Shown here: in pieces, positions 14,256-21,736 of the stretch | Layout of the letters: the number at the start of each line of letters is the position of its first letter | Position numbering within the stretch: the stretch's first letter is position 1 | Origin: a virus | Length of the DNA: 40,854 bases | Virus record (IMG/VR): IMGVR_UViG_3300048839_001612 | Location: 1 to 40,854 of that record | Strand: one strand, 5' to 3' | Made by a program: the position numbers and the translations under genes | Notes under the pieces: generated by a model | The model's input: only the letters and a program-made list of their open reading frames with translations | The model's database searches: none | Told to the model about the DNA's origin: nothing

Positions 14256-15743
14256 GTGCTCGCTTCGCTGCAACAGTTCCGGCGGCGTGTCGGGGCATTC
14301 ATTGGCGGGTTCGAGGCCGGGCTCGCAAACCGGCGACTGAAAGGATTCCAGCCGAGCCGGGCGCATCTCAACACGCTGATCGCGGCGGCCGGTGCGGACA
14401 TCACGGCGCGCGCCCGCTGGCTCATTCGCAACAACGGCTACGCCACGAATGCGATCGAGAGCTGGGCCGGCAACGTCGTCGGCGCCGGCATCAAACCGTC
14501 GTCACTGATCAAGGACGCCGGCTTGAAAGCAGCGGTCCAGGAGCTCTGGCTCGGCTGGACCGATGAAGCCGATGCGGAGGGCTTCACTGACTTCTATGGT
14601 CTGCAGCGCCGGGCCGCGCGCGAGGTGTTCATCGCAGGCGAAGTGTTCTTCCGGTTCAGGCCGCGCCGGCCGCAGGACGGACTCACGGTGCCGCTGCAGC
14701 TGCAGATGCTTCCCTCGGAGATGCTGCCGCTCAATCGCAACGAAGTCATGCCCGGCGGCAATGTCATCCGCCAGGGCATCGAATTCGACGGGATCGGCCG
14801 TCGGGTCGCCTACCATTTCCTGCGGCGGCACCCGGGCGACATCACCGATCCCGGACTCGCTGGCGACATCGTGCGGGTGCCGGCCTTCGAGATCATTCAC
14901 GTCATCGATCCGGTCGATGCCGGGCAGCTACGCGGAGTGTCGCGCTTCGCGGCCGGCATCGTGAAGCTGTTCCTGCTCGACCAGTACGACGATGCCGAAC
15001 TCGACCGGAAGAAGGTCGCGGCGATGCACGCGCTCTTCATCACGACGCCGGCACCGGCCGAACCGCTCGATGCCGCGGAGGGGCGCGATCAGAACGACGA
15101 GCGCACGATCGACCTGCAGCCCGGCCAGATCACCATGCTGGAGCCCGGCGAGGAGGTGCAGACTTCGGCGCCGGCCGACGTCGGCCAGACCTACGAGCCG
15201 TTCCAGTACCGGACATTGCTACAGGTCTCGGCCGCGCTTGGCGTGCCTTACGCCTATCTCTCCAACGATATGCTCAAGGCGAACTATTCGAACTCGCGCC
15301 TGGCCCTGCTCGAATTCCGCCGGCGGATCGAAGCCTATCAGCATGCCGTCATCGTCTGGCAGCTGTGCCGCCAGGTCTGGGCACGCTGGATGGACACCGC
15401 GGTACTTGCGGGCACGCTCGCACTGCCGGACTACGACCAGCGCCGGCGTGAGTATCTGGCGTGCGGATGGCTGCCGCCGAAGTGGGATTGGGTCGATCCG
15501 CTGAAAGACGCTCGCGCCGAGATCGAGCAGATCGACGCAGGTTTAAAGAGCCGCACGCAGGCGCTGGCCGAGCGCGGCTACGACGCCGAGCAGGTCGATG
15601 CCGAGATCGCGGCCGACAAGGCCCGCGAAAAGTCATTGGGATTGAGTTTCGGATCGATATCGCCGTCAAGCGCCGAGCCGGCGCCAGGCGATCCGGCTGA
15701 TGTCTCCTCTGCTGATACCACCAACCCACCCGCCAACGATTGA
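14256..15743 (+). CDS. Phage portal protein (lambda family)
   Basis: 495 residues from a GTG directly after the gpW-like stop. N-terminal RARWLIRNNGYATNAIESWA, the middle FEIIHVIDPVDAGQLRGVSR and GVPYAYLSNDMLKANYSNSR are hallmarks of lambda-type portals (gpB). The dodecameric ring at one capsid vertex admits DNA and binds terminase. The C-terminal 100 residues are hydrophilic, rich in Ala and Asp, as usual. Gene order A-W-B is exactly that of lambda. Confidence 0.95.
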   Translation: MLASLQQFRRRVGAFIGGFEAGLANRRLKGFQPSRAHLNTLIAAAGADITARARWLIRNNGYATNAIESWAGNVVGAGIKPSSLIKDAGLKAAVQELWLGWTDEADAEGFTDFYGLQRRAAREVFIAGEVFFRFRPRRPQDGLTVPLQLQMLPSEMLPLNRNEVMPGGNVIRQGIEFDGIGRRVAYHFLRRHPGDITDPGLAGDIVRVPAFEIIHVIDPVDAGQLRGVSRFAAGIVKLFLLDQYDDAELDRKKVAAMHALFITTPAPAEPLDAAEGRDQNDERTIDLQPGQITMLEPGEEVQTSAPADVGQTYEPFQYRTLLQVSAALGVPYAYLSNDMLKANYSNSRLALLEFRRRIEAYQHAVIVWQLCRQVWARWMDTAVLAGTLALPDYDQRRREYLACGWLPPKWDWVDPLKDARAEIEQIDAGLKSRTQALAERGYDAEQVDAEIAADKAREKSLGLSFGSISPSSAEPAPGDPADVSSADTTNPPAND

Positions 15744-15754
15744 CCATCCGGACA

Positions 15755-17026
15755 ATGTTGAACCTTCCCCACGTTGCGGCCCGCGTGTTCGGGACGCCGC
15801 TGATGATCGCCCGCGCCAAGCTCGAAGTGATCCTCGGCGTGCTGGCGCCGCGCCTCGCGGGAGGTGCCGCAGAACCGATCGAAGCCGAGAGCGATCCGGC
15901 ACCGATGGTTTCCGTGACGGTCGAGCGGATCGCGGTGGTCTCGGTCATCGGCACCCTGGTGAGCCGCTCCAGCTATCTCGACGCAGCAAGCGGCCTCGTG
16001 TCCTACGGCGAGATCGCGGATGCGATTGCCGGCGCGATGAGCGACCCCAGCGTGCGCGGCGTTGTCCTCGATGTGGATTCGCCCGGAGGAGAGGTCGGCG
16101 GCCTGTTCGACCTGGTCGAACAGATTCAAGCGATCAGTGACGCGAGCGCCAAGCCGCTCTGGGCGGTGGCTAACGAATGCGCGCTATCCGCGGCTTACGC
16201 CATCGCGAGCACGGCCGATCAGCTCTACGTGACGCGCACGGGCGAGGTTGGCTCCATCGGCGTGGTTGCGGTCCACGTCGACGAGAGCGGGGCAGACGCC
16301 AAGGCGGGACTGGCCTGGACCTTCGTGTTCGCGGGCGCACAGAAGGTGGATGGCAATGCCCACGAGCCGCTCTCCGAGCGCGCCCGAGCGACAATTCAGG
16401 CGGACGTCGATCGCCTCTATTCCGAGTTCTGCGCGCTGGTTTCGGTCAACCGCGGGCTGACAAGCGAAGCAGCGCGCGGGACGAAAGCCGCGATCTATCG
16501 CGGCGAGCTCGCGATCCGCGCGGGCCTCGCCGACCGCCTGGGCACGCTCGACCTTGCCATCGCCGAGATGGCCGCTGAACTCGATCGCGCGGCGACCGCG
16601 CGCCCATCCACCAAACCGAGACAGAAGAGGAGTCCGTCCATGGCGACGAACGAAACGGAACAGATTCCAGACGAGCCGAACGCGCCGCAACAGCCGGTCG
16701 AGCCTCAGCCGGCACCTGCGGCAGTTCCTGATCCTACGCCTCCTGCGCTGGAACCAGCGTCGGCGCCCGCGGACAAGCTTCGCGCGGAATTCGCCGAGAT
16801 TGCCGCCGTCGCGGCTCAGGCGGCCCGGCTCGGGGTGACGGTCGACGCAGCGGATGCGGTCGCTAAGGGCGTTTCGGCGGACGCGCTTCGTCGCTCGGTG
16901 CTCGACACGCTCGCGGCACGCACCGAGGCGACCAGCGTCATCGCCGCTGCGCCCTCCACCCCGACGGCCGGCGATAGCCCGATCGTCCGGCGCGCGCGCG
17001 AGCGCGCCGCAGCGGCCCGCAGTTGA
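15755..17026 (+). CDS. S49 family capsid maturation protease with C-terminal scaffold region (gpC-like)
   Basis: 423 residues from the ATG at 15755; a TTG at 15740 overlapping the portal stop is less likely because the family usually opens MLNLPH. The protease half (about 55-280) has VDSPGGEVGG (107-116), the nucleophile Ser145 in ECALSAAY, GEVGSIGV (163-170) and the general base Lys197 in AGAQKVDGN, a Ser/Lys dyad as in SppA and lambda gpC. It digests the scaffold and processes head proteins inside the prohead. Residues after about 296 are a Pro/Ala/Glu-rich, probably coiled scaffold that can also be made alone from an internal start at 16640, as with lambda C and Nu3. Confidence 0.93.
   Translation: MLNLPHVAARVFGTPLMIARAKLEVILGVLAPRLAGGAAEPIEAESDPAPMVSVTVERIAVVSVIGTLVSRSSYLDAASGLVSYGEIADAIAGAMSDPSVRGVVLDVDSPGGEVGGLFDLVEQIQAISDASAKPLWAVANECALSAAYAIASTADQLYVTRTGEVGSIGVVAVHVDESGADAKAGLAWTFVFAGAQKVDGNAHEPLSERARATIQADVDRLYSEFCALVSVNRGLTSEAARGTKAAIYRGELAIRAGLADRLGTLDLAIAEMAAELDRAATARPSTKPRQKRSPSMATNETEQIPDEPNAPQQPVEPQPAPAAVPDPTPPALEPASAPADKLRAEFAEIAAVAAQAARLGVTVDAADAVAKGVSADALRRSVLDTLAARTEATSVIAAAPSTPTAGDSPIVRRARERAAAARS
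16640..17026 (+). CDS. Nested in-frame capsid scaffold protein (Nu3-like)
   Basis: 128 residues in the same frame as the protease and sharing its stop. The internal ATG at 16640 has GAGGAG (16627-16632) 7 bases upstream, a far stronger ribosome-binding site than that of the full-length gene. The product starts MATNETEQIPDEPN, is Pro/Gln/Glu-rich for 50 residues, then helical and Ala-rich (ADKLRAEFAEIAAVAAQAAR). This mirrors lambda, where Nu3 is translated from inside gene C. Its expression is inferred, not shown. Confidence 0.75.
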   Translation: MATNETEQIPDEPNAPQQPVEPQPAPAAVPDPTPPALEPASAPADKLRAEFAEIAAVAAQAARLGVTVDAADAVAKGVSADALRRSVLDTLAARTEATSVIAAAPSTPTAGDSPIVRRARERAAAARS

Positions 17027-17047
17027 TTCCCATAAGGAGCTCCAGAC

Positions 17048-17437
17048 ATGGCCACTCTTACCAAAGCGCCGACGCTCGGCGACCTGCTCAAGTATGAGCT
17101 CAACGGCAACTACACCCGGGAAACGATCACGCTGAAATCCGGCACGGACTACGCACTCGGTTCCGTGCTCGGCAAGATCACCGCTTCCGGCAAGTACCGG
17201 CTCTCGCCCGCCGCCCAGGTCGTGGGTGACGAGGGCGCCGAGACGGCTGTGGCGGTCCTGATCGAGGCGGTCGATGCGACCGCGGCCGACAAGACTGGCC
17301 TCGTCGTCGCGCGCGGGCCCGCGATCGTGTCCAAGGCGGCGCTCGTCTTCGACGCGTCCGTCGACCAAGCGGCCGAGAAAACCGCCAAGCACGTCCAGCT
17401 CGCCGCGGCCGGCATCGTCGCCCGCGACACTGCCTGA
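17048..17437 (+). CDS. Head decoration protein (gpD-like)
   Basis: 129 residues with AAGGAG just upstream. The sequence runs from LKYELNGNYTRETITLKSG through YALGSVLGKITASGKYRLSP to AVLIEAVDATAADKTGLVVAR, the beta-rich layout of lambda gpD/HDPD decoration proteins that trim the expanded capsid at three-fold sites. Position between protease and major capsid gene confirms it. Confidence 0.92.
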   Translation: MATLTKAPTLGDLLKYELNGNYTRETITLKSGTDYALGSVLGKITASGKYRLSPAAQVVGDEGAETAVAVLIEAVDATAADKTGLVVARGPAIVSKAALVFDASVDQAAEKTAKHVQLAAAGIVARDTA

Positions 17438-17464
17438 TCCCACGCCACTCGCTGACCGCAACCG

Positions 17465-17490
17465 GGCCTCGACGGATTTCTGTCGGGGCC
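17465..17490 (+). terminator. Hairpin between decoration and major capsid genes
   Basis: GGCCTCGAC (17465-17473) can pair with GTCGGGGCC (17482-17490) with one G-U pair across an 8-base loop. There is only a short, interrupted T run (ATTTT) after it, and the capsid ribosome-binding site follows. It may be a partial terminator, an RNA-stability element or a processing site; function unproven. Confidence 0.4.
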
Positions 17491-17517
17491 AGAACCATTT
17501 TGAGGAGACCCAAAAGA

Positions 17518-18540
17518 ATGGCCCCGATAATCAATCCCTTCGACGCGGGCGGCTACACGCTCGCCGAGATGACCACCGCCATCAACATCCTGCCGAACAT
17601 CTACACTCGGCTCGGCGAGATGGGCCTGTTCCGCTTCGAAGGGGTGACCCAGCGCAGCGTCATCATCGAGCAGGCCGAAGGCGTGCTCAACCTGCTGCCA
17701 ACCGTCCCGCTCGGCGGGCCTGCCACCGTCGCCAATCGCGACACGCGCTCGATGCGCTCCTTTACGGTGCCGTGGATTCCACACGACGACGTCATCACGC
17801 CGCAGGACATCCAGGGCGTCCGAGGCTTCGGGGTGGCCGACGCGGCCGACCCGCTCGCAACCGTCATGGAACGCAAGCTCACCCGCATGCGCGCCAAGCA
17901 CGCGCAGACGCGGGAATACATGGAGATCAACGCGCTCCGTGGCATCGTCAAGGACGGCGCAGGCGTCGCGCTCTACGACTACTTCGACGAGTTCGGCCTG
18001 GTCCAGCAGTCGGTCGATTTCGTGCTCGGGACCGCCGGCACGAACGTCCAGGGCAAGTGTCGCGAGGTCCTGCGCAACGTCGAGACCGAGCTTAAGGGCG
18101 AGACCATGAACGGCGTGCTCGCGTTGGTCAGCCCCGGCTTCTTCGACAAGCTCATCGGGCACTCCAAGGTCGAGGAGGCCTACAAGTATTTCTCTTCGAC
18201 CGGCGCGCAGCCGCTGCGCGAGGACACCCGCCGCCGCTTTCCGTTCTCCGGCATCGTGTTCGAGGAATACAACGCAACGGTCACGCTCTCGACCGGCGCG
18301 ACCGAGACGCTGGTTCCGGCGAACGAGGGCATCGCGTTCCCCCTCGGCACCATGGACACCTTCGTCACCTACGGGGCGCCTGCAAACCTGATCGAGACCG
18401 TCAACACCATGGGGCTGCCGATCTATGCCCGCCAGATTGCACGGCCCGATGGCAGCGCTATCGATGTCAAGACCGAGGCCTCGCCCCTGCCGGTGAACAA
18501 GCGGCCTCGCCTCGCGGTGAAAATCCTGAGCAGCAACTGA
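17518..18540 (+). CDS. Major capsid protein (gpE-like)
   Basis: 340 residues from the ATG at 17518, which has TGAGGAG upstream; a start 18 bases earlier was rejected for lacking one. Features of the lambda gpE family: INPFDAGGYTLAEMTTAINI at the start, PWIPHDDVITPQDIQGVRGF near residue 90, a long central helix around RAKHAQTREYMEINALRGIV, and the C-terminal ARPDGSAIDVKTEASPLPVN. It forms the T-number shell on the scaffold. It is probably the most abundant product of the operon. Confidence 0.95.
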   Translation: MAPIINPFDAGGYTLAEMTTAINILPNIYTRLGEMGLFRFEGVTQRSVIIEQAEGVLNLLPTVPLGGPATVANRDTRSMRSFTVPWIPHDDVITPQDIQGVRGFGVADAADPLATVMERKLTRMRAKHAQTREYMEINALRGIVKDGAGVALYDYFDEFGLVQQSVDFVLGTAGTNVQGKCREVLRNVETELKGETMNGVLALVSPGFFDKLIGHSKVEEAYKYFSSTGAQPLREDTRRRFPFSGIVFEEYNATVTLSTGATETLVPANEGIAFPLGTMDTFVTYGAPANLIETVNTMGLPIYARQIARPDGSAIDVKTEASPLPVNKRPRLAVKILSSN

Positions 18541-18545
18541 GCCGC

Positions 18546-18866
18546 ATGATGGATGCGTTTGCGGCTGCGACCGACGCGCTGTTCGCCGACCCGAACATCG
18601 CCCGCAACGCGCTCTGGCGCGCGGGCGGTGCGGGCGATGGCGTCGTGATCCGCGTCATCACCAAGAGGCCCGACCAGGCCGCCGGTTTCGGCGACAGCCG
18701 CGCCATCCTGCCGACGGTGCTGATCGACGTGCGCCGGTCGGAAATCCCAAACCCAGTCAGCGGCGACACGGTCGAAATCGACGGCATGCTGTTCGAGGTC
18801 CTCGCCACTCCGGTCGCGGACAGCCTCGGCCTGGTCTGGACCTGCGAGGCCGCACCACCGCCCTGA
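18546..18866 (+). CDS. Head-tail attachment protein (gpFII-like)
   Basis: 106 residues beginning MMDAFAAATDALFADPNIAR. The middle, LPTVLIDVRRSEIPNPVSGD, and DGMLFEVLATPVADSLGLVW give a small beta-barrel layout found in FII-like and HK97 gp9-like joining proteins. Position directly after the major capsid gene agrees. Sequence similarity to lambda FII itself cannot be judged by eye. Confidence 0.75.
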   Translation: MMDAFAAATDALFADPNIARNALWRAGGAGDGVVIRVITKRPDQAAGFGDSRAILPTVLIDVRRSEIPNPVSGDTVEIDGMLFEVLATPVADSLGLVWTCEAAPPP

Positions 18867-18870
18867 TCCG

Positions 18871-19527
18871 ATGCGCTTCACGCTGAAGACCGACGACCTC
18901 GTCAAAGGCCTGGCCGAGGCAGAAACCGACGCGGCGCGTTCCGTCACCGGCGCCATGCGCGAGGTGACGGAGGGCTTGAAATCCGACCTGCGTGCCGACG
19001 TCGTCGATGGCGGCCTCGGGCAACGCCTCGCCAACACCTGGCGCGGGAAGACCTATCCGGAAAGCGCGGTGAGCCTCGAGGCGGCTTCGTTCGTCTGGTC
19101 GAAGGCGCCGAACATTGTCGACGCGTTCGACCGCGGCGTGACGATCCAATCCAGCCGTGGCTTCTGGCTCGCGATCCCGACGGCAGCCGCGGGGGTGAAG
19201 GGCATCAGTACGACCGGCGCCATGAAGCGGATCACGCCGGGCGGCTGGGAGCGGCGCACCGGAATGCGGCTCCGCTTCGTCTATCGCCGCGGGCGCCCTT
19301 CGCTGCTCGTCGCTGATAACGCGCGGCTGAGCAAGAAAGGACTGGCGCGGCCGAACATCGGCCGCACGCGCGGCGGCGCGCAATTCACGCGGTTGAAGGG
19401 CCGCTCGACAGTCGTCGTGTTCATCCTGGTGCCGCAGGTCACGCTTCGGAAACGGTTCGACATCGGCAGCGCCGCACAGCGCTGGGCCGATCGCGTCCCG
19501 GGCCTCATCGCAAGTCGCTGGAGATAA
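18871..19527 (+). CDS. DUF6441-like minor tail/head-tail connector protein
   Basis: 218 residues. It opens MRFTLKTDDLVKGLAEAETD, contains GLKSDLRADVVDGGLGQRLA, WLAIPTAAAG, and ends with RKRFDIGSAAQRWADRVPGL. This matches the DUF6441 group of alphaproteobacterial prophages and has the size and slot of lambda gpZ, which joins tail to head. The role is inferred from order. The next frame, a 27-residue membrane peptide, starts 2 bp after its stop. Confidence 0.75.
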   Translation: MRFTLKTDDLVKGLAEAETDAARSVTGAMREVTEGLKSDLRADVVDGGLGQRLANTWRGKTYPESAVSLEAASFVWSKAPNIVDAFDRGVTIQSSRGFWLAIPTAAAGVKGISTTGAMKRITPGGWERRTGMRLRFVYRRGRPSLLVADNARLSKKGLARPNIGRTRGGAQFTRLKGRSTVVVFILVPQVTLRKRFDIGSAAQRWADRVPGLIASRWR

Positions 19528-19529
19528 TC

Positions 19530-19613
19530 GTGGAAGGCAACGAGCTCGCAATTTGGATTGCCGTCCTGTCGTTCTCCGTCGTCGCGTTCGTGCTGGTGGC
19601 AACCGCGCTATGA
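19530..19613 (+). CDS. 27-residue single-pass membrane peptide
   Basis: A GTG-initiated mini gene: MEGNELA followed by a run of about 18 hydrophobic residues (IWIAVLSFSVVAFVLVATAL). It starts 2 bp after the preceding stop and its TGA overlaps the ATG of the next gene (ATGA), so it fills exactly the gap between two tail genes. Such packing and the clean transmembrane composition argue that it is translated, but no family is known to me. It may simply couple translation, or insert in the inner membrane. Confidence 0.5.
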   Translation: MEGNELAIWIAVLSFSVVAFVLVATAL

Positions 19614-20044
19614 CGAGCCGGCGAGAACAGGTGCTGGACGCGATCAAGGCTCTCGTTGCCGCGGCGCTGCCCGATGCCGACGTGAAGCGCAACCTGGCCA
19701 AGCCTGAGCGCATTGCGCCGGGTGGCCTCGCCATCATCCGGGACGGCGATCCGGGCGAGCCGGAAGTCATTCTATCGCCGCTCACCTACGTCTTTACGCA
19801 CCGCGTCCCGATCGAGATCGCGGCCTATGAAACGTCAAGCCAAACCCGCGAGCAGGTGCTCGACGCCATGCTCGGAGCGATCGGTGCCGCCGTGGTCGCG
19901 GACCGCACGCTCGGCGGCCTCTGCGATTTCATCGAAGCCGAGGCTCCGTCAACCGACGATGTCGAGACCGCAGGCGCTCGCGCCGGCCGCTGGGCTGATC
20001 CTTCGATCGTTGCGGTCTACGGCACGACCGATCCACTGAACTGA
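19610..20044 (+). CDS. Tail completion/terminator-type protein (gpU slot)
   Basis: 144 residues from the ATG at 19610. It opens MTSRREQVLDAIKALVAAAL, then RIAPGGLAIIRDGDPGEPEV, VFTHRVPIEIAAYE, and a helical REQVLDAMLGAIGAA. This pattern (N-terminal helix, beta sandwich, second helix) is that of tail terminator/completion proteins in the lambda gpU/HK97 gp10 position. Homologues are sometimes labelled acyl-CoA transferase, for which nothing here gives support. It would cap the tail tube at its head-proximal end. Confidence 0.7.
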   Translation: MTSRREQVLDAIKALVAAALPDADVKRNLAKPERIAPGGLAIIRDGDPGEPEVILSPLTYVFTHRVPIEIAAYETSSQTREQVLDAMLGAIGAAVVADRTLGGLCDFIEAEAPSTDDVETAGARAGRWADPSIVAVYGTTDPLN

Positions 20045-20069
20045 ATTCCATCAAACTTGGGAGAGTCCC

Positions 20070-21011
20070 ATGGCACGCGCGCGCGGCGCCAACGCCGTCA
20101 TGGCTGCCGCATTCGAGACCACGTACGGTATGCCGCCGGTGGCCGGCTACAAGAAGCTCCCATTCGTCTCCTCGGCGCTTGGCGACGAGCAGAACCTGAT
20201 CGCGAGCGACCTCCTCGGCTATGGCCGCGAGCCGTTGCCGCCGAGCCGGGACGTCGTCAACAACGAGGGGGACGCCGTTGTCCCTGTCGATCTGCGGAAC
20301 TTCGGCTATTGGCTGAAGCTCCTCCTGGGAGCCCCGACGTCGGTCGACAACACCGGGGTCTTCACCCACACGTTCGTGTCGGGCGCGCTCACCCTGCCGT
20401 CCATGGCGATCGAGATCGGCATGCCGGAGGTCCCGAGCTACGGGATGAACTTCGGCGTCCGCGCCAACTCAATGAAAATCCAGCTGCAGCGCTCGGGGCT
20501 CCTCAACGCCACCATGAGCCTGATCGCGCAGGGCGAGACCAAGGCGGCGGTGTCTGGTGCCGGCTCTCCGAGTGAAGCCGTGATCGAGCGCTTCTCGCAG
20601 TTCATGGGCGAGATCAAGCGCAACGGCACGTCGCTCGGGCAAATCGTCTCGGCGGAGCTCATGTACTCGAACAACCTCGACAAGGTCGAGGTCATCCGGC
20701 CGGACGGCCGGATCGAGGACGCCGATCCGGCGATGGTCGGCGTGTCGGGCACCGTGAACATCCGCTTCGCCGATACCGTGCTGCTCGATCAGGCGGTGGC
20801 CGGCACTGCATGCGAACTGTCGTTCGGCTGGGCGATCAACGCCAACAAATCGCTCCTGTTCACCGTGCACGAGGTCTACCTGCCGAAGCCGAAGCAGCCG
20901 ATTACCGGGCCTGGTGGCATCCAGGCGGCGTTCGCCTTCCAGGCGGCCGAAGACCCTACGCTTCAGAAGACGCTGACCGCCGTCCTCACCAACGACATCA
21001 CTGCCTACTGA
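20070..21011 (+). CDS. Major tail tube protein
   Basis: 313 residues with GGGAGAG upstream. Typical pieces are AFETTYGMPPVAGYKKLPFV, SDLLGYGREPLPP, the beta-rich VFTHTFVSGALTLPSMAIEI and AAEDPTLQKTLTAVLTNDIT near the end. It matches tail tube proteins of long-tailed phages of rhizobia, and sits in the lambda gpV position before the tail chaperones. It would stack as rings around the tape measure. Confidence 0.88.
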   Translation: MARARGANAVMAAAFETTYGMPPVAGYKKLPFVSSALGDEQNLIASDLLGYGREPLPPSRDVVNNEGDAVVPVDLRNFGYWLKLLLGAPTSVDNTGVFTHTFVSGALTLPSMAIEIGMPEVPSYGMNFGVRANSMKIQLQRSGLLNATMSLIAQGETKAAVSGAGSPSEAVIERFSQFMGEIKRNGTSLGQIVSAELMYSNNLDKVEVIRPDGRIEDADPAMVGVSGTVNIRFADTVLLDQAVAGTACELSFGWAINANKSLLFTVHEVYLPKPKQPITGPGGIQAAFAFQAAEDPTLQKTLTAVLTNDITAY

Positions 21012-21080
21012 TCCACTGGCTCGATCCCATGAGCGATTGCGCTCCGTTCGGGATTTCGCGCTTCACTCCAAGAGGTTCCG

Positions 21081-21434
21081 ATGCTCAAACTCGCCTTCGA
21101 TCGCGAGCCGTTCTGGCTCGACATGCTGCCCGGCGTCCGGGTGCAGTTCCGGCCGGTGTCGGTCGCCGCCATCCTGCTGGCGCGCACCGCTGCGGCCGAC
21201 GTGCTGCGCGCGGGCGGCGATGACGCCATGGTGAAGGCGGGCGTCGCCTTCACACGGTCGCTGGCACATTCCGGCATTGCCGCCTGGGAGGGGATCGGCG
21301 ATGCCGACGGAAATCCAGTCGAGCCCTCGAAGGAGACGATCGACGCGGCGCTCGAACTGTGGCCGATGTTCGATGCGATCGATCGCCTCTATGTCGGGCC
21401 GGCCATCATCCAGGACGCGGAAAAAAACGTCTGA
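21081..21434 (+). CDS. Tail assembly chaperone (gpG-like)
   Basis: 117 residues with AGAGG before the ATG. It opens MLKLAFDREPFWLDMLPGVR and is largely helical afterwards. Position between tail tube and tape measure, small size, and a -1 slippery heptamer four codons before its end identify it as the upstream half of a lambda G/GT-type chaperone pair. It would coat the tape measure until tube polymerisation. A fraction of ribosomes should slip at 21422-21428 and make a 218-residue G-T fusion. Confidence 0.88.
   Translation: MLKLAFDREPFWLDMLPGVRVQFRPVSVAAILLARTAAADVLRAGGDDAMVKAGVAFTRSLAHSGIAAWEGIGDADGNPVEPSKETIDAALELWPMFDAIDRLYVGPAIIQDAEKNV
21422..21428 (+). promoter_or_regulatory. Programmed -1 frameshift site AAAAAAC
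   Basis: The zero-frame codons read GAA AAA AAC GTC TGA, so the heptamer A-AAA-AAC is in the correct X-XXY-YYZ phase and lies 3 bases before the zero-frame stop. A shift by -1 leads straight into the open frame that continues to 21736. This is the classic arrangement for tail assembly chaperones. Confidence 0.85.
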
Positions 21435-21736
21435 TCGCTCTTGCCGAATGGCACTTCGGCGGGGGCGAAGGCTATTGCGCCGCGTGCTCCGAAACCTGCC
21501 CAGCGTGCCCCTACCAGGAACACGCCCCGACGACGGCCGAGGGCATTGTTGCCTGGGGCGTTCTCAAGCGCGCGGCCGGGCAGGTCCGCGCCGTCATGGG
21601 CGGCGTCTACGCGCTCGATTTCGGCGCGGTGCTGCTGCTCGCCGACGCCATGGGCGCGCTCAACTCGCTCCTGGTCGACATCCTCCCCGAGATCGAACCG
21701 ATCATCGTCCGCGCCTACGCCCGGGACTCAGACTGA
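21428..21736 (+). CDS. Frameshift extension of the tail assembly chaperone (gpT-like domain)
   Basis: 102 residues read only after the -1 shift, starting RLIALAEWHFGGG. No ribosome-binding site or good start codon fits an independent gene; the nearest in-frame ATG (21359) lies well inside the gpG-like frame. An unusual Cys cluster CAACSETCPAC could form a small zinc ribbon. The rest is helical (GIVAWGVLKRAAGQVRAVMG). In lambda the T half binds tail tube protein and recruits it to the tape measure. The stop abuts the tape measure ATG. Confidence 0.8.
   Translation, partial: RLIALAEWHFGGGEGYCAACSETCPACPYQEHAPTTAEGIVAWGVLKRAAGQVRAVMGGVYALDFGAVLLLADAMGALNSLLVDILPEIEPIIVRAYARDSD

Noticed and set aside
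19610-20044. Acyl-CoA transferase
   Set aside because: I recall this label on similar rhizobial prophage proteins, but no CoA-transferase motif is present and the gene lies in the tail completion slot.
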